Positions 28,101 through 35,041 of a stretch of 64,000 nucleotides of DNA are shown one piece after another; position 1 is the first letter of the stretch; each line of letters opens with the position of its first letter. This DNA is from Leishmania mexicana MHOM/GT/2001/U1103. Lineage: Eukaryota > Euglenozoa > Kinetoplastea > Trypanosomatida > Trypanosomatidae. The stretch spans positions 2,984,944-3,048,943 of the forward strand of contig NC_018324.1 in NCBI RefSeq assembly GCF_000234665.1, given 5' to 3'. Below the pieces are notes generated by a model that was given only the letters and a program-made list of their open reading frames with translations, had not been told where the DNA came from and did no database searches. The position numbers and the translations under genes were made by a program.

Positions 28101-30064
28101 TGCGCACACCGACGATGAACGTCAATAACATCATGAAGGACGCGACGGTGGTCATGTACGCTGACAACCTGCTGGAAGGACTGCTCTCGCGGAACGTGCT
28201 TGAGGAGGTGCAGCAGCTAATCCGTCGCCGCCGACTTCTGCGCTCGATGGTAGGTGTGAGGAAGGAGCAGTCGTACCAAATTGTGAGCCACATCGGCAGC
28301 GGCGCCTTTGGCGACGTCTTCGAGGTAATGATGTACGTGTCGCGCGGCAGACTGGCGATGAAGCGCATCTTTTTGAAGAGCATGAAGCTGCGGCAGCTGG
28401 AGATCATCAACCGTGAAGTCAGCATCATGCGCTCTCTGGAACACCCTAATATCGTGTCTTTCTCGCACACCCGACTGGAGGACAACGCGTACGCCATATT
28501 CATGGAGCTCTGCGACGCGACGCTGGCGAATAATCTTCTGGAGCCGTCCGTGGCAATTCCGGGAGCAGCCCAGCGGCAGCAATACCGCAGCGCCGTCCCG
28601 GTGGCGGAATACCCAGGTAACGCCATGAGCAACAGCAGCAACTCCGCCAGCGGCAGCGGCGTCGAGGGCAAGGTCGACATGGAGGGTATGCTGCGAGCGG
28701 CAGCGCGCGAGGGCGGCGGAACCGAATTTCCCGGCTCCAACGGGGCCTCGATAATGGCGCCGGAGCTCAAACGTCCGCAGGACGCCGTCATGATCGTGCA
28801 CGACATCGCCAGCGCACTGATCTACCTGCATCGCCGCGGCATCATCCACCGGGACATCAAACCAGCCAACGTGCTCTTCGCGAACGGCATGGCAAAGCTC
28901 GGCGACTTCGGGTCGGCAGTGAAGATGACGGAGTCTCGGCAGCTGCGCAACATGAAAGGGACGGTGAGCTACATGGCACCAGAGATGGTGCTTGGCGAGC
29001 CGTACACCGAGTCCTGTGACCTGTGGTCCTTTGGGTGCCTAATCGCACGTATCATGGGCATCAACCTGGGCCACCTGAACGGGCTCCACATGCCGGCGCT
29101 CAACGAGCTGTACCGCGCCATTCCCAAGACCGGATCCCTGCCGCTCACCTTTACCAACCGTCTGTCCTCGCGCTTTGCGAATCACTACACGGAGGAGACG
29201 ACGAACCGCGTGCTGAAGGCGCTCAAACATGCCATCGAGATGGACATGGCTGAGCGGCAGCTTTCTGCTTCGCCGAACCCACACGACTCTGCTGACACGA
29301 GTAGCACCGTCGAAGGCAAACAGACGCAGAGCAGCAGCCAGCAGACCACCTCCATTGACAGTGACGCGTCACTCTGCACAGACACGGCATCGCCGACGAG
29401 CGAGCCGGAATCAGGGCGCGTCACGGAGCCAGATGGCACCAGGACTGCCACCGCCGCCGCCGCCGACACTCAAAACCGTCGTCGCAGTATCTTGTGCACC
29501 ACGACATCCAATAGCGTCTTACTGGGCGAATTCTCTGTGCTGCTCCCCACCTCGCTCGTGGACCTTTTTAATCGGCTGTTTCACCGCGATCCTACGAAGC
29601 GCATGACGGCGGCCGAGGTTTTGGAACATCAAGTCTCGTGGGATGTGGAGTGGATGGCGCGCATGATGCAGGAGATCTATGAGGTTTCGTGCCTGATTGC
29701 GCAGAGAAGCGCGGGTGCGCAAGGCGCAGGAGGAGGGGCGAGCCGGTACCCTTTAGCGGGGCATGCTAATGGAGGGCGGCTGCCGCATGGTGGGGAGGGT
29801 GCTGGAATGGGCGCGGCTACACCGTCAGTGACGACGGGCAACTTCGCGTACTTCCCTATCCAACCCGGCTCCGGTGAGCTGGCGTGGATGACTGACAGTA
29901 GTGGAGGCCAGCGCATTCTCGGCTCGGCCGGGACAGGCAGTGGTGCCAACATCCCGTCAGCCGCGAGCAACTATGTACTCGACTTGTCTCTAAGCAGCAG
30001 CTGTAGCGGTGGTGGCGATGACAGCGGCAGCAGGGGTGGCGAAGACGAGGTATCTGACGACTGA
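19178..30064 (+). CDS. Giant PAS / receiver-like / Ser-Thr protein kinase
   Basis: The 3628-residue product is largely disordered Ser/Ala/Gln-rich sequence (with a nine-Gln run) around several ordered islands. A PAS-like segment starts at about 541 (VYANDAAVSMLG...) and seems to resume at about 650-850 after long inserts, ending in a VEIYILQRLE strand. A second PAS-like or related alpha/beta segment lies at about 1404-1470. Another ordered island lies at about 1950-2070. Residues about 2889-3015 resemble a response-regulator receiver domain, with E2941 where the phospho-Asp would be. The kinase domain begins at about 3033. It has a GSGAFGDVF loop, VAIK-type Lys K3062, HRDIKPAN with D3226, DFG with D3243 and APE at 3267-3269. 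It therefore looks active, with inserts before the catalytic loop and in the C-lobe; the fold resembles STE11/NEK-like kinases. The architecture suggests signal sensing upstream of the kinase. Substrates are unknown. An alternative ATG at 19106 adds 24 residues. Confidence 0.85.
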   Translation: MEGYSVKVGSSSQSPEGSAAGAAAETLTLPTTGQAVISSNCSTTQAGNFPHLLSKSLAHAAAVAATATAAESAESAVPMQSRSLSLVTDTSKSTPASTGVFAGDIDWPQWGLVPVVSLCGAAVNAPSSPPPAAAAASAPLTASPEKPLTPSTMVPPVLPVSALPFIISVVTPVSGSSAAAEMSTAPTQEMLAKLSALSMDNATLSTLSPPSCDPLAPCHDFNRRLNSSLGVSSASSVPLLRSMPPPLARSLGDNSSCSDDSAAAATAVSPLSTLLSRRCSGPHPPSLPKSQTPASLLSVGEADAPLAPPSSPSEPPLPLPDAAPSPQAPPADVVARLNPSLLLMAQTLCSCPFAEVMCPVLVMEGPRARVAAAATINPDPASSLAGTVDSDTQRQTLPLTLGCPPYPESSSSSFRHLDSPQPLANNATVLDRKEDEMTGDSRGTHHQPAAAVAKGDASDVGANGEGDPETNSAPASRMPESISKTLMGRASLSSHSATTNAATVATVTTATATGNFTPGHSTFPLEWQASDSPTPPSSCAWSLVYANDAAVSMLGCSNVDEVTAAAFDNLFCCFALTFPPSASTGSIRSNVPLVTTAAATDVASVPFALASLLAIASSSSPQAACVGEKDMASNVKNEDKGSQKHQKPSSNAVRQPGWREVQNIGELFTLPNYSYVILYSKRTSAYYAALAVPSQQPRMPQRTSVNSESTPSSLPATAASTMMSAAINLAANTSTPRMDSPSTMRNQSLRPTNQQAQSYPPVPRNPSHPSADVPSSRLTGSAEATAMGQCERRTSTISAATSTSSPLEPDLSGGALPPPPMQQQQQRCSQYVEIYILQRLESNHRPAGVARMPTARAVAAGPPPTLLMPGSGAVNARGPYARTSASSSDHRPSVVFAPPPAEAPHLRSAQQLPPPPHRPPHPALSVSATAAAVTETGSVDSLDVDVSRPLREQYANRSQHASLYPVLQSQRRLPSSSTERSSNWAASRTSGHPGSPAPGVQVTFGSPETPSANSDAASAMRSTSQHTNQNSLYDLSYPVFHVNLAQPTIAPSDCLYGANEPAGAAAPAAALAGGSRELSLTPLHKPGEGPHHNYSSPNSSSTPSKKTASNARQPQPKQRHLLSRHRQHRSLAGLVDDEDEARAVSRFKRSSMNNSLPISPALQPAPRTAYRQRSLSSAPLSATNTTIALLSCARFPMSSPPYQQLPPPSSGHVSSSGSARLQSPAASTEALTPALALPARRRTMQEVRNMESVVQVAQQARAEQQPNCKNQTGQIAAFVSGSPPSAWAHRDSQQPSLLSLSPFHSHASLMYRSPHSGGDHGLMSGGDAAGLSEHSLPHQTFPSAVTGCLQQQQQQQQQPSGWVSPKETNAAQMLGNVAGMSWQRSNEVDQITPHKLADRVRSQRGVVAVLVSTRLPRTIIFNSVAFMMFVQHVLRFQYRNGATQVACILNVRRKMQLVIDMIPVEILLGASDCVKRTGTDNGGPSTNSTSPASRRVSVSSKANNGNAEGTDGSSSTAAKAVAAFPKLNPTLPSPQKANPAGPHLLGSLSSSASVTSSQQQQPQQQRMVLELLGARLEDLDVLYSYEESRKAFSPAAPTLDSSVGGFLPSRSRSGSALFTNPNSRCLPPTATASSLPWGSAQRYSAQASPLQSPSGDSKESRTTTPLRSVQSLLATDTVPRQPHRDPLRRSRAWSYSPRLQQQAHDRNSSTTSPITGVPKAALALDAASSGGDRRNSGRRSTSGKLIACSGTDRLSKRSSTMRSSDNTVSSGALSRRSSFMTQTTVAAAAAAAVSAGDSVQRKGPFAMLGGAAAHVADGSRAGSVALSRASSPATTTTASGTADAAREGSNLSILTNNTTAASHPFGPAFSEARALGMQQSTGEEGDNALSRQRTRMEKGEGSGEIIETAAESSPTSLPSRCTGSVNQSLLWAYPGAGPASQAPQQQHRRHPPRYVSSSSYLSRDMQESLAMCNAATRIRTDTYEGRVIIPFTTPQRLELLSHLGNVQLSKYRGLSVFGVNLVNLVTEEAAAEAAQPSPQIIPLRYDIAARTYVEGVRGKSVIFSPLMSPTTATRSFLTSADVKETKAEPTEAKSAVANTAAAANMSSVDTLSEAAAPAAGAAGSMASRLRPPPLQALASTTSAVATASASTASHRVSVTSSKDASPEHRCVHSMVNSSSAAAAPSIAVPVVRTVISATMSSLSSRSRGEPSALSLGAAGQNVAPLETANPSGFSTTQHGGTSGSTGTSPEAVDDTLRRGSGATASGETTPTQRHADPFQLPMDPSPAGGTHHGTHRGLSTLSMRSTDDGEDGHFSAPVVTAAAAPAEAAKGMEDGTRQLSDNAGRCTRQPHEDSPLWAAASFSVLTVSSESLPRKGISLRLPAVLLDDTFAAAEGKSRSTAVAKNAEEEQLTERARTTTQRASKEITPQLQRGSKDAAPVSETHNTPNTTVTVSTVIMRSPPQRHGPQRSLTSHSCYHAVEPSAESGTLQTRLHVALPFAESWNAGSLSTPVSPGGNIPSTSCGVGVSGASITASTWADRTTCSSCSGTPSTQSRPSVPYPSSLPHPIVSSTAPLAAGNSNPTELTSTQSSKTQGLVSVCTQKSGGTELLSYRLSNSAAAAFGDLSTALKKEDNEHAGSSTGGSNTEGKEEAKKAAVNTSALLGPLAIEAPETDRRTQQYANSVLPSGQAPKSVMVADLSVHPALPSTSSTTLTGTAAAQSTSPHACADAYASTAAEEGDAMTSTMEVKLSGVSTDNERHRNSGDSGNLVTPVDARNKGTGASDNWSAPAGGGNANMPDEANDSFAESFMDIFGLVNRPHQLADLRRCVSMHVRSVCDHGFVSTGSSSMSSGATVNAVAATVVERDAIPYTNAAMRTAAEEAADQTARSNLHVLVYTTCVYAEVEEVLGIYGHCTTFVTNAAKMLRYARSGLHLFDVVIVEWVDSLISAEMHDTLTRDAVEETVVAFFISTRPSVRTPTMNVNNIMKDATVVMYADNLLEGLLSRNVLEEVQQLIRRRRLLRSMVGVRKEQSYQIVSHIGSGAFGDVFEVMMYVSRGRLAMKRIFLKSMKLRQLEIINREVSIMRSLEHPNIVSFSHTRLEDNAYAIFMELCDATLANNLLEPSVAIPGAAQRQQYRSAVPVAEYPGNAMSNSSNSASGSGVEGKVDMEGMLRAAAREGGGTEFPGSNGASIMAPELKRPQDAVMIVHDIASALIYLHRRGIIHRDIKPANVLFANGMAKLGDFGSAVKMTESRQLRNMKGTVSYMAPEMVLGEPYTESCDLWSFGCLIARIMGINLGHLNGLHMPALNELYRAIPKTGSLPLTFTNRLSSRFANHYTEETTNRVLKALKHAIEMDMAERQLSASPNPHDSADTSSTVEGKQTQSSSQQTTSIDSDASLCTDTASPTSEPESGRVTEPDGTRTATAAAADTQNRRRSILCTTTSNSVLLGEFSVLLPTSLVDLFNRLFHRDPTKRMTAAEVLEHQVSWDVEWMARMMQEIYEVSCLIAQRSAGAQGAGGGASRYPLAGHANGGRLPHGGEGAGMGAATPSVTTGNFAYFPIQPGSGELAWMTDSSGGQRILGSAGTGSGANIPSAASNYVLDLSLSSSCSGGGDDSGSRGGEDEVSDD
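27842..28225 (+). other. Receiver-like (pseudo-receiver) domain in the kinase
   Basis: Within the giant kinase, about 125 residues show the alternating strand-helix order of a CheY-like domain. There is a hydrophobic first strand (LHVLVYTT) without the acidic pair. The third strand, FDVVIVEW, has Glu at the phospho-acceptor position (E2941). A fourth strand (TVVAFFIS) ends in Ser-Thr. The fifth strand is followed by a terminal helix rich in Leu and Arg. Canonical chemistry is lost. The assignment rests on pattern alone. Confidence 0.5.
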
Positions 30065-31764
30065 GCTCGCATAAAGAGCAATGCTCTCGAACTCCTGCAT
30101 ACATTCCACCCTCCGCGACTGTAGAGAAAAAGGACGAGGGTGTCTTGTGTATATCTATGTCTGTGTGCGCGCTGCGAGTTCTCCCTTTGCAGTTTTTCAC
30201 CTCTCTCTCTCACTCGCTCGCTCGCTCTATCCTACTTTTCCGTTGCTGCTGTTGCTGCATCTTCGCCCTGTCCCTTCCCCTCCCCCTCCTCTCCGCGAAC
30301 AGCAAACACCCGCTCCATGCGCGAACAAATCGCCTTTCCTTTTTTTTCTTTCCCGTGGTCTCTTTCATATGCGTCTCTGCGTCGGTATCGGTACCCCCTC
30401 TCTGGGCGTCTTCCTCCTCGAGTTTATGCAAGCATGAGTGATGTCTTTGTCTGTTGGCGCATGATAGCAGCGCGTACTCTCTGTATCATGTTCCTAGTGG
30501 GCCGCCGCTGCTGTGGCACGCATACGGTACCCTACCCCTCTTTCTCCCTCCTATTATCGCCAAAAAAACGTCTTTCCGTGTTGTCTTTCTTCTTCATGTC
30601 GGTGTGTGTGTGTGTGTGTGTGTGGATGTGTGGGTGTATGGATGTGGGTACCATGTGCGTTCGGCCTTTCTTATACGGGTACTCTCTCTCTATTCCTCTC
30701 TCTCGCCCCCACTCTCCTTTTGTCCTCCTCCCCCTCCTGGTGTCTTTCTCGGTCTCTCTCTCTTGCTGCGTCTATTTCGTTGTCTATATGCCTGTGTGCA
30801 TGTGCTTGCATGGGGTTACGCCGCCGCGTCCATCCCCCTCCTGACGCCTCCTCCCTTCCCTCTCCCACACTTCCTCTCTTCGTTTTAGTCTGCCGAGTGT
30901 TTTCTACTACCTTTCCCTTTCATCGGCCGTGCTCTATTTTGGGTAGCGCATGGTATACGTGCTGCGGTCGTTCGGTACCTGCCGTCGGACCGCCTCTGTG
31001 CCTGCACGTCCCCCTCCACCCACCCACTCACTCTCGCTTCCTGTGCGCCGCTCGTGCACATGCATTCTATGTTTCGGCGTACCTGCTGATCTGCAGATGT
31101 CGCGGGCTCCATCCGCCTACCTCTGCCAGTCGAGGGACGCGCATAATATCCGCTCCGTCCTCTCTCCCTCTATCCCTCCCTCTCTCTCGCCACAGCCTCC
31201 AGGCTGTTTTATGGCATACGCTTGTGTTTTCTTTGTTCTTCTGATTTGCTACAGCAGCTCGCCTCGCGCTCGTGCAGTAGAGCCTGGCCGAGACTCATAT
31301 ACACAGGGGCAAGCAAATTTATAGTTGCTCGCGGGGGGCACACATGCAAGTCCCAGATACACTGTCGTGTGCCGTTTCGATGCGCAAGCCTCGCCCCCCC
31401 TTCCTCCTCCTCCTCCCCTTCTTTTCCACCCACACGCTCACGCGCGTCTCTCCCACGCCTCTCTACTGCGTGCCTGCGTCTGTTGTCGACTTAGGTCGTC
31501 GTGGTCATTCTGTTTTGGTTATTGTTTTTCTCTGCGTGTGCGTGTGCGTGTGATGTCGAGGTTGGGTAGAAAGAGGGACTCAACGAAAAGCAGATGGATG
31601 TGGGCGCCCCATGATGCGGGTCAAGGCGACCGCAGTCCACACGCACACTCACGTTGGAAACTTTTTTTTATGGGGGGAGGAGGGGGGGAGTTGTCTGGCC
31701 TTGTTCACGCTCAGCGTTTCTTGTTGTCTTTGATTTACGCTGCCTTGCTGTACGTACGTATACG

Positions 31765-31783
31765 TATATATATATATATATAT
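31765..31783. repeat. (TA)n microsatellite
   Basis: A pure TA run followed by TATG/TATA variants to about 31820. It is the most AT-rich spot in the first half of the window and may be an easily melted element or simply a replication-slippage product. Confidence 0.9.
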
Positions 31784-32540
31784 GTATAGGTATGTATATG
31801 GATGTGGATACACACGTATATACATGTGCAGCAGCCAGAGCAGCAAAATCAGCACTTGCCATGCGTGCTCACTTTGTTTGTTTTCGTTTTACGTCATCCC
31901 TTGGATTCAACATACTGCGCACACGATAGTGTTGCCCATGCCATCACGCAAAATCAAACATGCAAAGAAAACGCAACCTCGAGAAGAGGTCTGCTGGGTC
32001 AGTCAAACGTTGTGAGTGATGGAGAAGCCTGGGGGACGTCTCTCTCTCGTTGCCCACAAACAGCGCCACGTACACATGTGTATGTGTGTGGCTGATGATG
32101 CAGTGCACAGATCAGCTAGAATCATGTGTTCTACGATGAACTGGCGTCCGGCTGAGCGCTTTCCCGAAGCCCTTGCCCACAAAATCCTCGAGTTATGGAC
32201 TGCGCAACACATTCGTGCTCGACGTCCGAGATACCTTCCTTCACGTGCACCTCACAACATGCACCCTCATCCGTTGTCACACCGCTTTTCTCTTTTCATA
32301 ACGCATGTGCGCCCCCCCCCTCTCTCTATACATATATGAACACACGCACACACGCACGCACGCGCCCGTCTATCCTGTCTCCATCTCTCCTCCATGCGTG
32401 TGTTCATGAGGAACATGTATCAAGCACTTCTCCCGAGCAAACACCCGTACAATCCTCTCTCTCTCGCCATCAGCTCTTCTCTGCGTGTGTGTGTGTATGT
32501 GTGTGTCCTGGTTAGCGCCGTGTGCTGCACACGCTGGACG

Positions 32541-32567
32541 TATTCTGCTTTGTATTTGCTGCCTCAG
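32541..32567 (+). promoter_or_regulatory. Predicted trans-splice acceptor for ARD-TRP14
   Basis: TATTCTGCTTTGTATTTGCTGCCTCAG places AG at 32566-32567 and gives a 96-base leader without upstream ATGs. An alternative AG at 32472-32473 after a CTCTCTCTCTC tract would give a leader with an upstream ORF that overlaps the start codon. Confidence 0.5.
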
Positions 32568-32663
32568 CACCTCGCCTAAATCCAACCCTGCTGCGACACC
32601 TTCGACGCACTCGCGCTCCCTCACTCCGGTCAACACAACCACGTTGCCCCATCTACACCAGCT

Positions 32664-33698
32664 ATGACTGACTGCTGGTACATACCAGAGGTGCTGGCGG
32701 ATCGCCGCGATGAGAACCGTCTTTCGCCAAACGTGTCCGGCAGCTACGAAGTGCTTGGTGAAGCAGGGATCTTCTACCGTCACTTTGACCCGAAGGAGGT
32801 AAGCGACGACATCGAGGGCTTCATCCAGCCGCTTCTCAAGAAGCTCAACTACCACAGCTACGACGTCGTGAACCTCAGCCCGGCCAACCTCGGCGCAGAG
32901 AAGTTCGAGACTCTGGCAGAGCAGCACTTCACGGAGCACATTCACGAAGACGATGAGGTGCGGTTGATTCTCGAAGGTCAAGGCTACTTTGACGTGCGCG
33001 ATATCAACGACAAGTGGATTCGATTGCTGTCGAAGCCTGGCGACTGCATCGTTGTACCGGCCGGTATGTACCACCGCTTCACGACGGATCAGAGCAAGTA
33101 CATCAAGACGCTGCGCATCTTCAAGGAGGCTCCGCGATGGATCGCGCTGAACCGCAGCCCGGAGGCGGAGGAGAAGCCGGCGCGCAAGGAGTACCTCGCC
33201 CGCCTGCACGCCCCTGCCGAAACGGCTGTCGGCGCCGCCAACAGTCGCACGATCTTCTCTCTGCGCTACCCGCTGAAGCTGGACGCGGAGCTCACCGTCA
33301 TGGCGAAGCAGCTGCTGGAGCAGCACAGCCAGCAATCGCATGCCCTCATGATTTATCTGACAGGCTCCACCGATCCAACTACCGGCGAGTCCTGGTGCCC
33401 GGACTGTGTTCTGGCGAAACCGCAGGTCGCGAAGCGCTTTGCAGAGCTCCAAGGCAAGTATGGTGAGGAGCACGCCATCTTCCTGCAGCTCCCGGTCGAG
33501 CGCGCCAGCTACCTGGGCAACCCGAATTTCCTCTATCGCACACACCCGACCCTGCAGCTGGCTAGTGTGCCGACGCTGCTCGTGCTGACGCCGACCAAGG
33601 ACGCCAAGGAGAAAGGCGACGTGCAGTGGTACGACCTGCTCGACGTCAAGGTGCGCACCTGCGATGCTGACAAGGCAGATGTGCTGAACCTCGAGTAA
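32664..33698 (+). CDS. ARD: Acireductone dioxygenase fused to TRP14-like thioredoxin domain
   Basis: The 344-residue product joins two enzymatic modules. Residues about 1-185 form an acireductone dioxygenase (ARD/ADI1/MtnD). This cupin enzyme of the methionine salvage pathway oxidises acireductone to the keto-acid precursor of methionine. The metal ligands are all present: H92 and H94 in EHIHEDDE, E98, and H137 in PAGMYH. Residues about 205-344 form a thioredoxin-like domain of the TRP14/TXNDC17 (DUF953) type, with the hallmark WCPDC (C245, C248) after a TGS-D segment and a conserved V-P-T (cis-Pro) later. TRP14 proteins reduce small disulfides and persulfides. ARD alone is usually about 180 residues and TRP14 about 120, so this is a full-length fusion with a 20-residue linker. 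No signal peptide is seen, so it is probably cytosolic. The ATG at 32664 begins the family match. Confidence 0.9.
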   Translation: MTDCWYIPEVLADRRDENRLSPNVSGSYEVLGEAGIFYRHFDPKEVSDDIEGFIQPLLKKLNYHSYDVVNLSPANLGAEKFETLAEQHFTEHIHEDDEVRLILEGQGYFDVRDINDKWIRLLSKPGDCIVVPAGMYHRFTTDQSKYIKTLRIFKEAPRWIALNRSPEAEEKPARKEYLARLHAPAETAVGAANSRTIFSLRYPLKLDAELTVMAKQLLEQHSQQSHALMIYLTGSTDPTTGESWCPDCVLAKPQVAKRFAELQGKYGEEHAIFLQLPVERASYLGNPNFLYRTHPTLQLASVPTLLVLTPTKDAKEKGDVQWYDLLDVKVRTCDADKADVLNLE

Positions 33699-35041
33699 CA
33701 CTGGCGACAGAGGGTGATGTGCGAAGAACATGAAATAGGGAGAGAGAGGGCCAACTCGACCAAGTACTAGAGAGCGAGAAAGACAGAGAGGGCGCGCGGG
33801 GTGGGGTTCAAAGGCATTGCCCGCAGAGCCCTAGATGCGCCATCGAGGAGAGGCCGCGCACCAATGTGAACGCACGTGCATGTGCAATGCCCGTTGGTGG
33901 GTGTATCATGCGCCGCTCTTCACGGACCGTGCACGCTCCGTCCGTGCAGGGGGGAGGCGCTCTTGCCGCTGCACCGTTTTTTTGTACAGCGCAATTCTGT
34001 TTGTTTTGCCTTGTACCGTTTCGAAGTTTTCTTAGCGAGCCTCCCCCCTCCCTCCCCTCCTCCATCGTGTGGTCTTCCCCCCACGTCTCCATTGCCTTCC
34101 CTGGTGCACGTCGCCACGTGTGTCTTGCGAGTAAAAGCATTTGGTCTCCTCTCCTGTGTGTATGTTGGAGGGTGGGTGCTTGTTGAGCTCCCATCATCGA
34201 CGTCTCTAGCGTGTGCGTTGCCACCACGTCCGCCACCCTATCACACCCTCCCGTCTGTGTGTGTCTGCGTGGGTGTGGGTGTCTTTCTGCGGCTTCGCCG
34301 TTTGCTTTTTTTCTTTTCCTTAGTCACGGGGATGACAAGTGACTGTGAAGATGTGGTAACCATCTTCGAGTGACACCGCCGCCCGCGCCTCAACGCCCCC
34401 CTCCTCCCCTTTCGCATCCCTCCCTCGTTGATTTCCTTGTCTTTCCTTGCGCCGCATCATTGCGATGCTCCCGGAGTCGGTGACGTGAGTTGGCGTGGTT
34501 AGGGAGGCGATGACCGTGAACACGGAGGGGAAGTGTTTTCTCCGCTCACCCCCATCTGCACGTGGCGCTCTGCTGGGGGGCGAGGCTCGATATTGGATCT
34601 GAGGCGAAGGGTGCACGTCCAACGGTCAAAGACAGCGCAAACGGCAGGGAGACGGTGGGAGAAAGAGGGATGAGGAGGAGGCGCATGCATGGAAATCCGT
34701 AGCGAGCGAAAGCGCGCACCCGCGTCACTTGACATGTCTCGCTGATGGACGGCTAGCGTGCGGGCACAAGCGAACACCAACAATATCAAACAAAAAGATG
34801 GACTGCAAAGACACATGCACTGCTCACAGCACCGGATCGGTCACTGCCTCATCGGCGTCGCACCGACACTCCTTCACTCATCGAGTCTTCATGTCCTCGT
34901 CTCTCTTTCTCTCTCGCCCATTACGAAAACCTGCACGCGCATCAGCTTTGCTTCTCGTGCGTGTGTGTGTGTGTGTGTGTACCATTGTCTGTCGTCCTCC
35001 TTGCGTGCTGCTCCACGTAGAGGCACCACAGTCTTTCACAG
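33699..35041 (+). other. Intergenic: UTRs
   Basis: About 1.3 kb with no supported gene. A purine-rich piece follows the stop of the ARD gene (33725-33800). CT-rich and GT-rich pieces follow, then a more balanced GC-rich segment (about 34440-34740) of unknown nature. A TG run lies at 34959-34980. Confidence 0.65.
34888..34945 (+). promoter_or_regulatory. Predicted trans-splice acceptor for the PPR-like gene
   Basis: A CTCGTCTCTCTTTCTCTCTCGCCC tract is followed by the first clear AG at 34944-34945 (GCATCAG), giving a leader of about 96 bases before the ATG at 35042. Confidence 0.5.

Larger units (their letters stand above)
30065..32663 (+). other. 2.6 kb intergenic/UTR region
   Basis: Non-coding, strongly CT-rich from about 30190 to 31230, with a TG repeat (30602-30624), a TA repeat (31765-31783) and AT-rich sequence around 31840-32000. 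Short open frames here translate microsatellites. Two acceptor-like AGs precede the next gene (32472-32473 and 32566-32567). Confidence 0.65.

Noticed and set aside
30140..31244. Overlapping frames of 124-243 codons after the kinase gene
   Set aside because: They are overlapping CT/TG translations in several frames at once, typical of UTR.
32370..33731. 453-codon minus-strand frame over the ARD gene
   Set aside because: It is an antisense shadow of a well-supported enzyme with all catalytic residues on the + strand.
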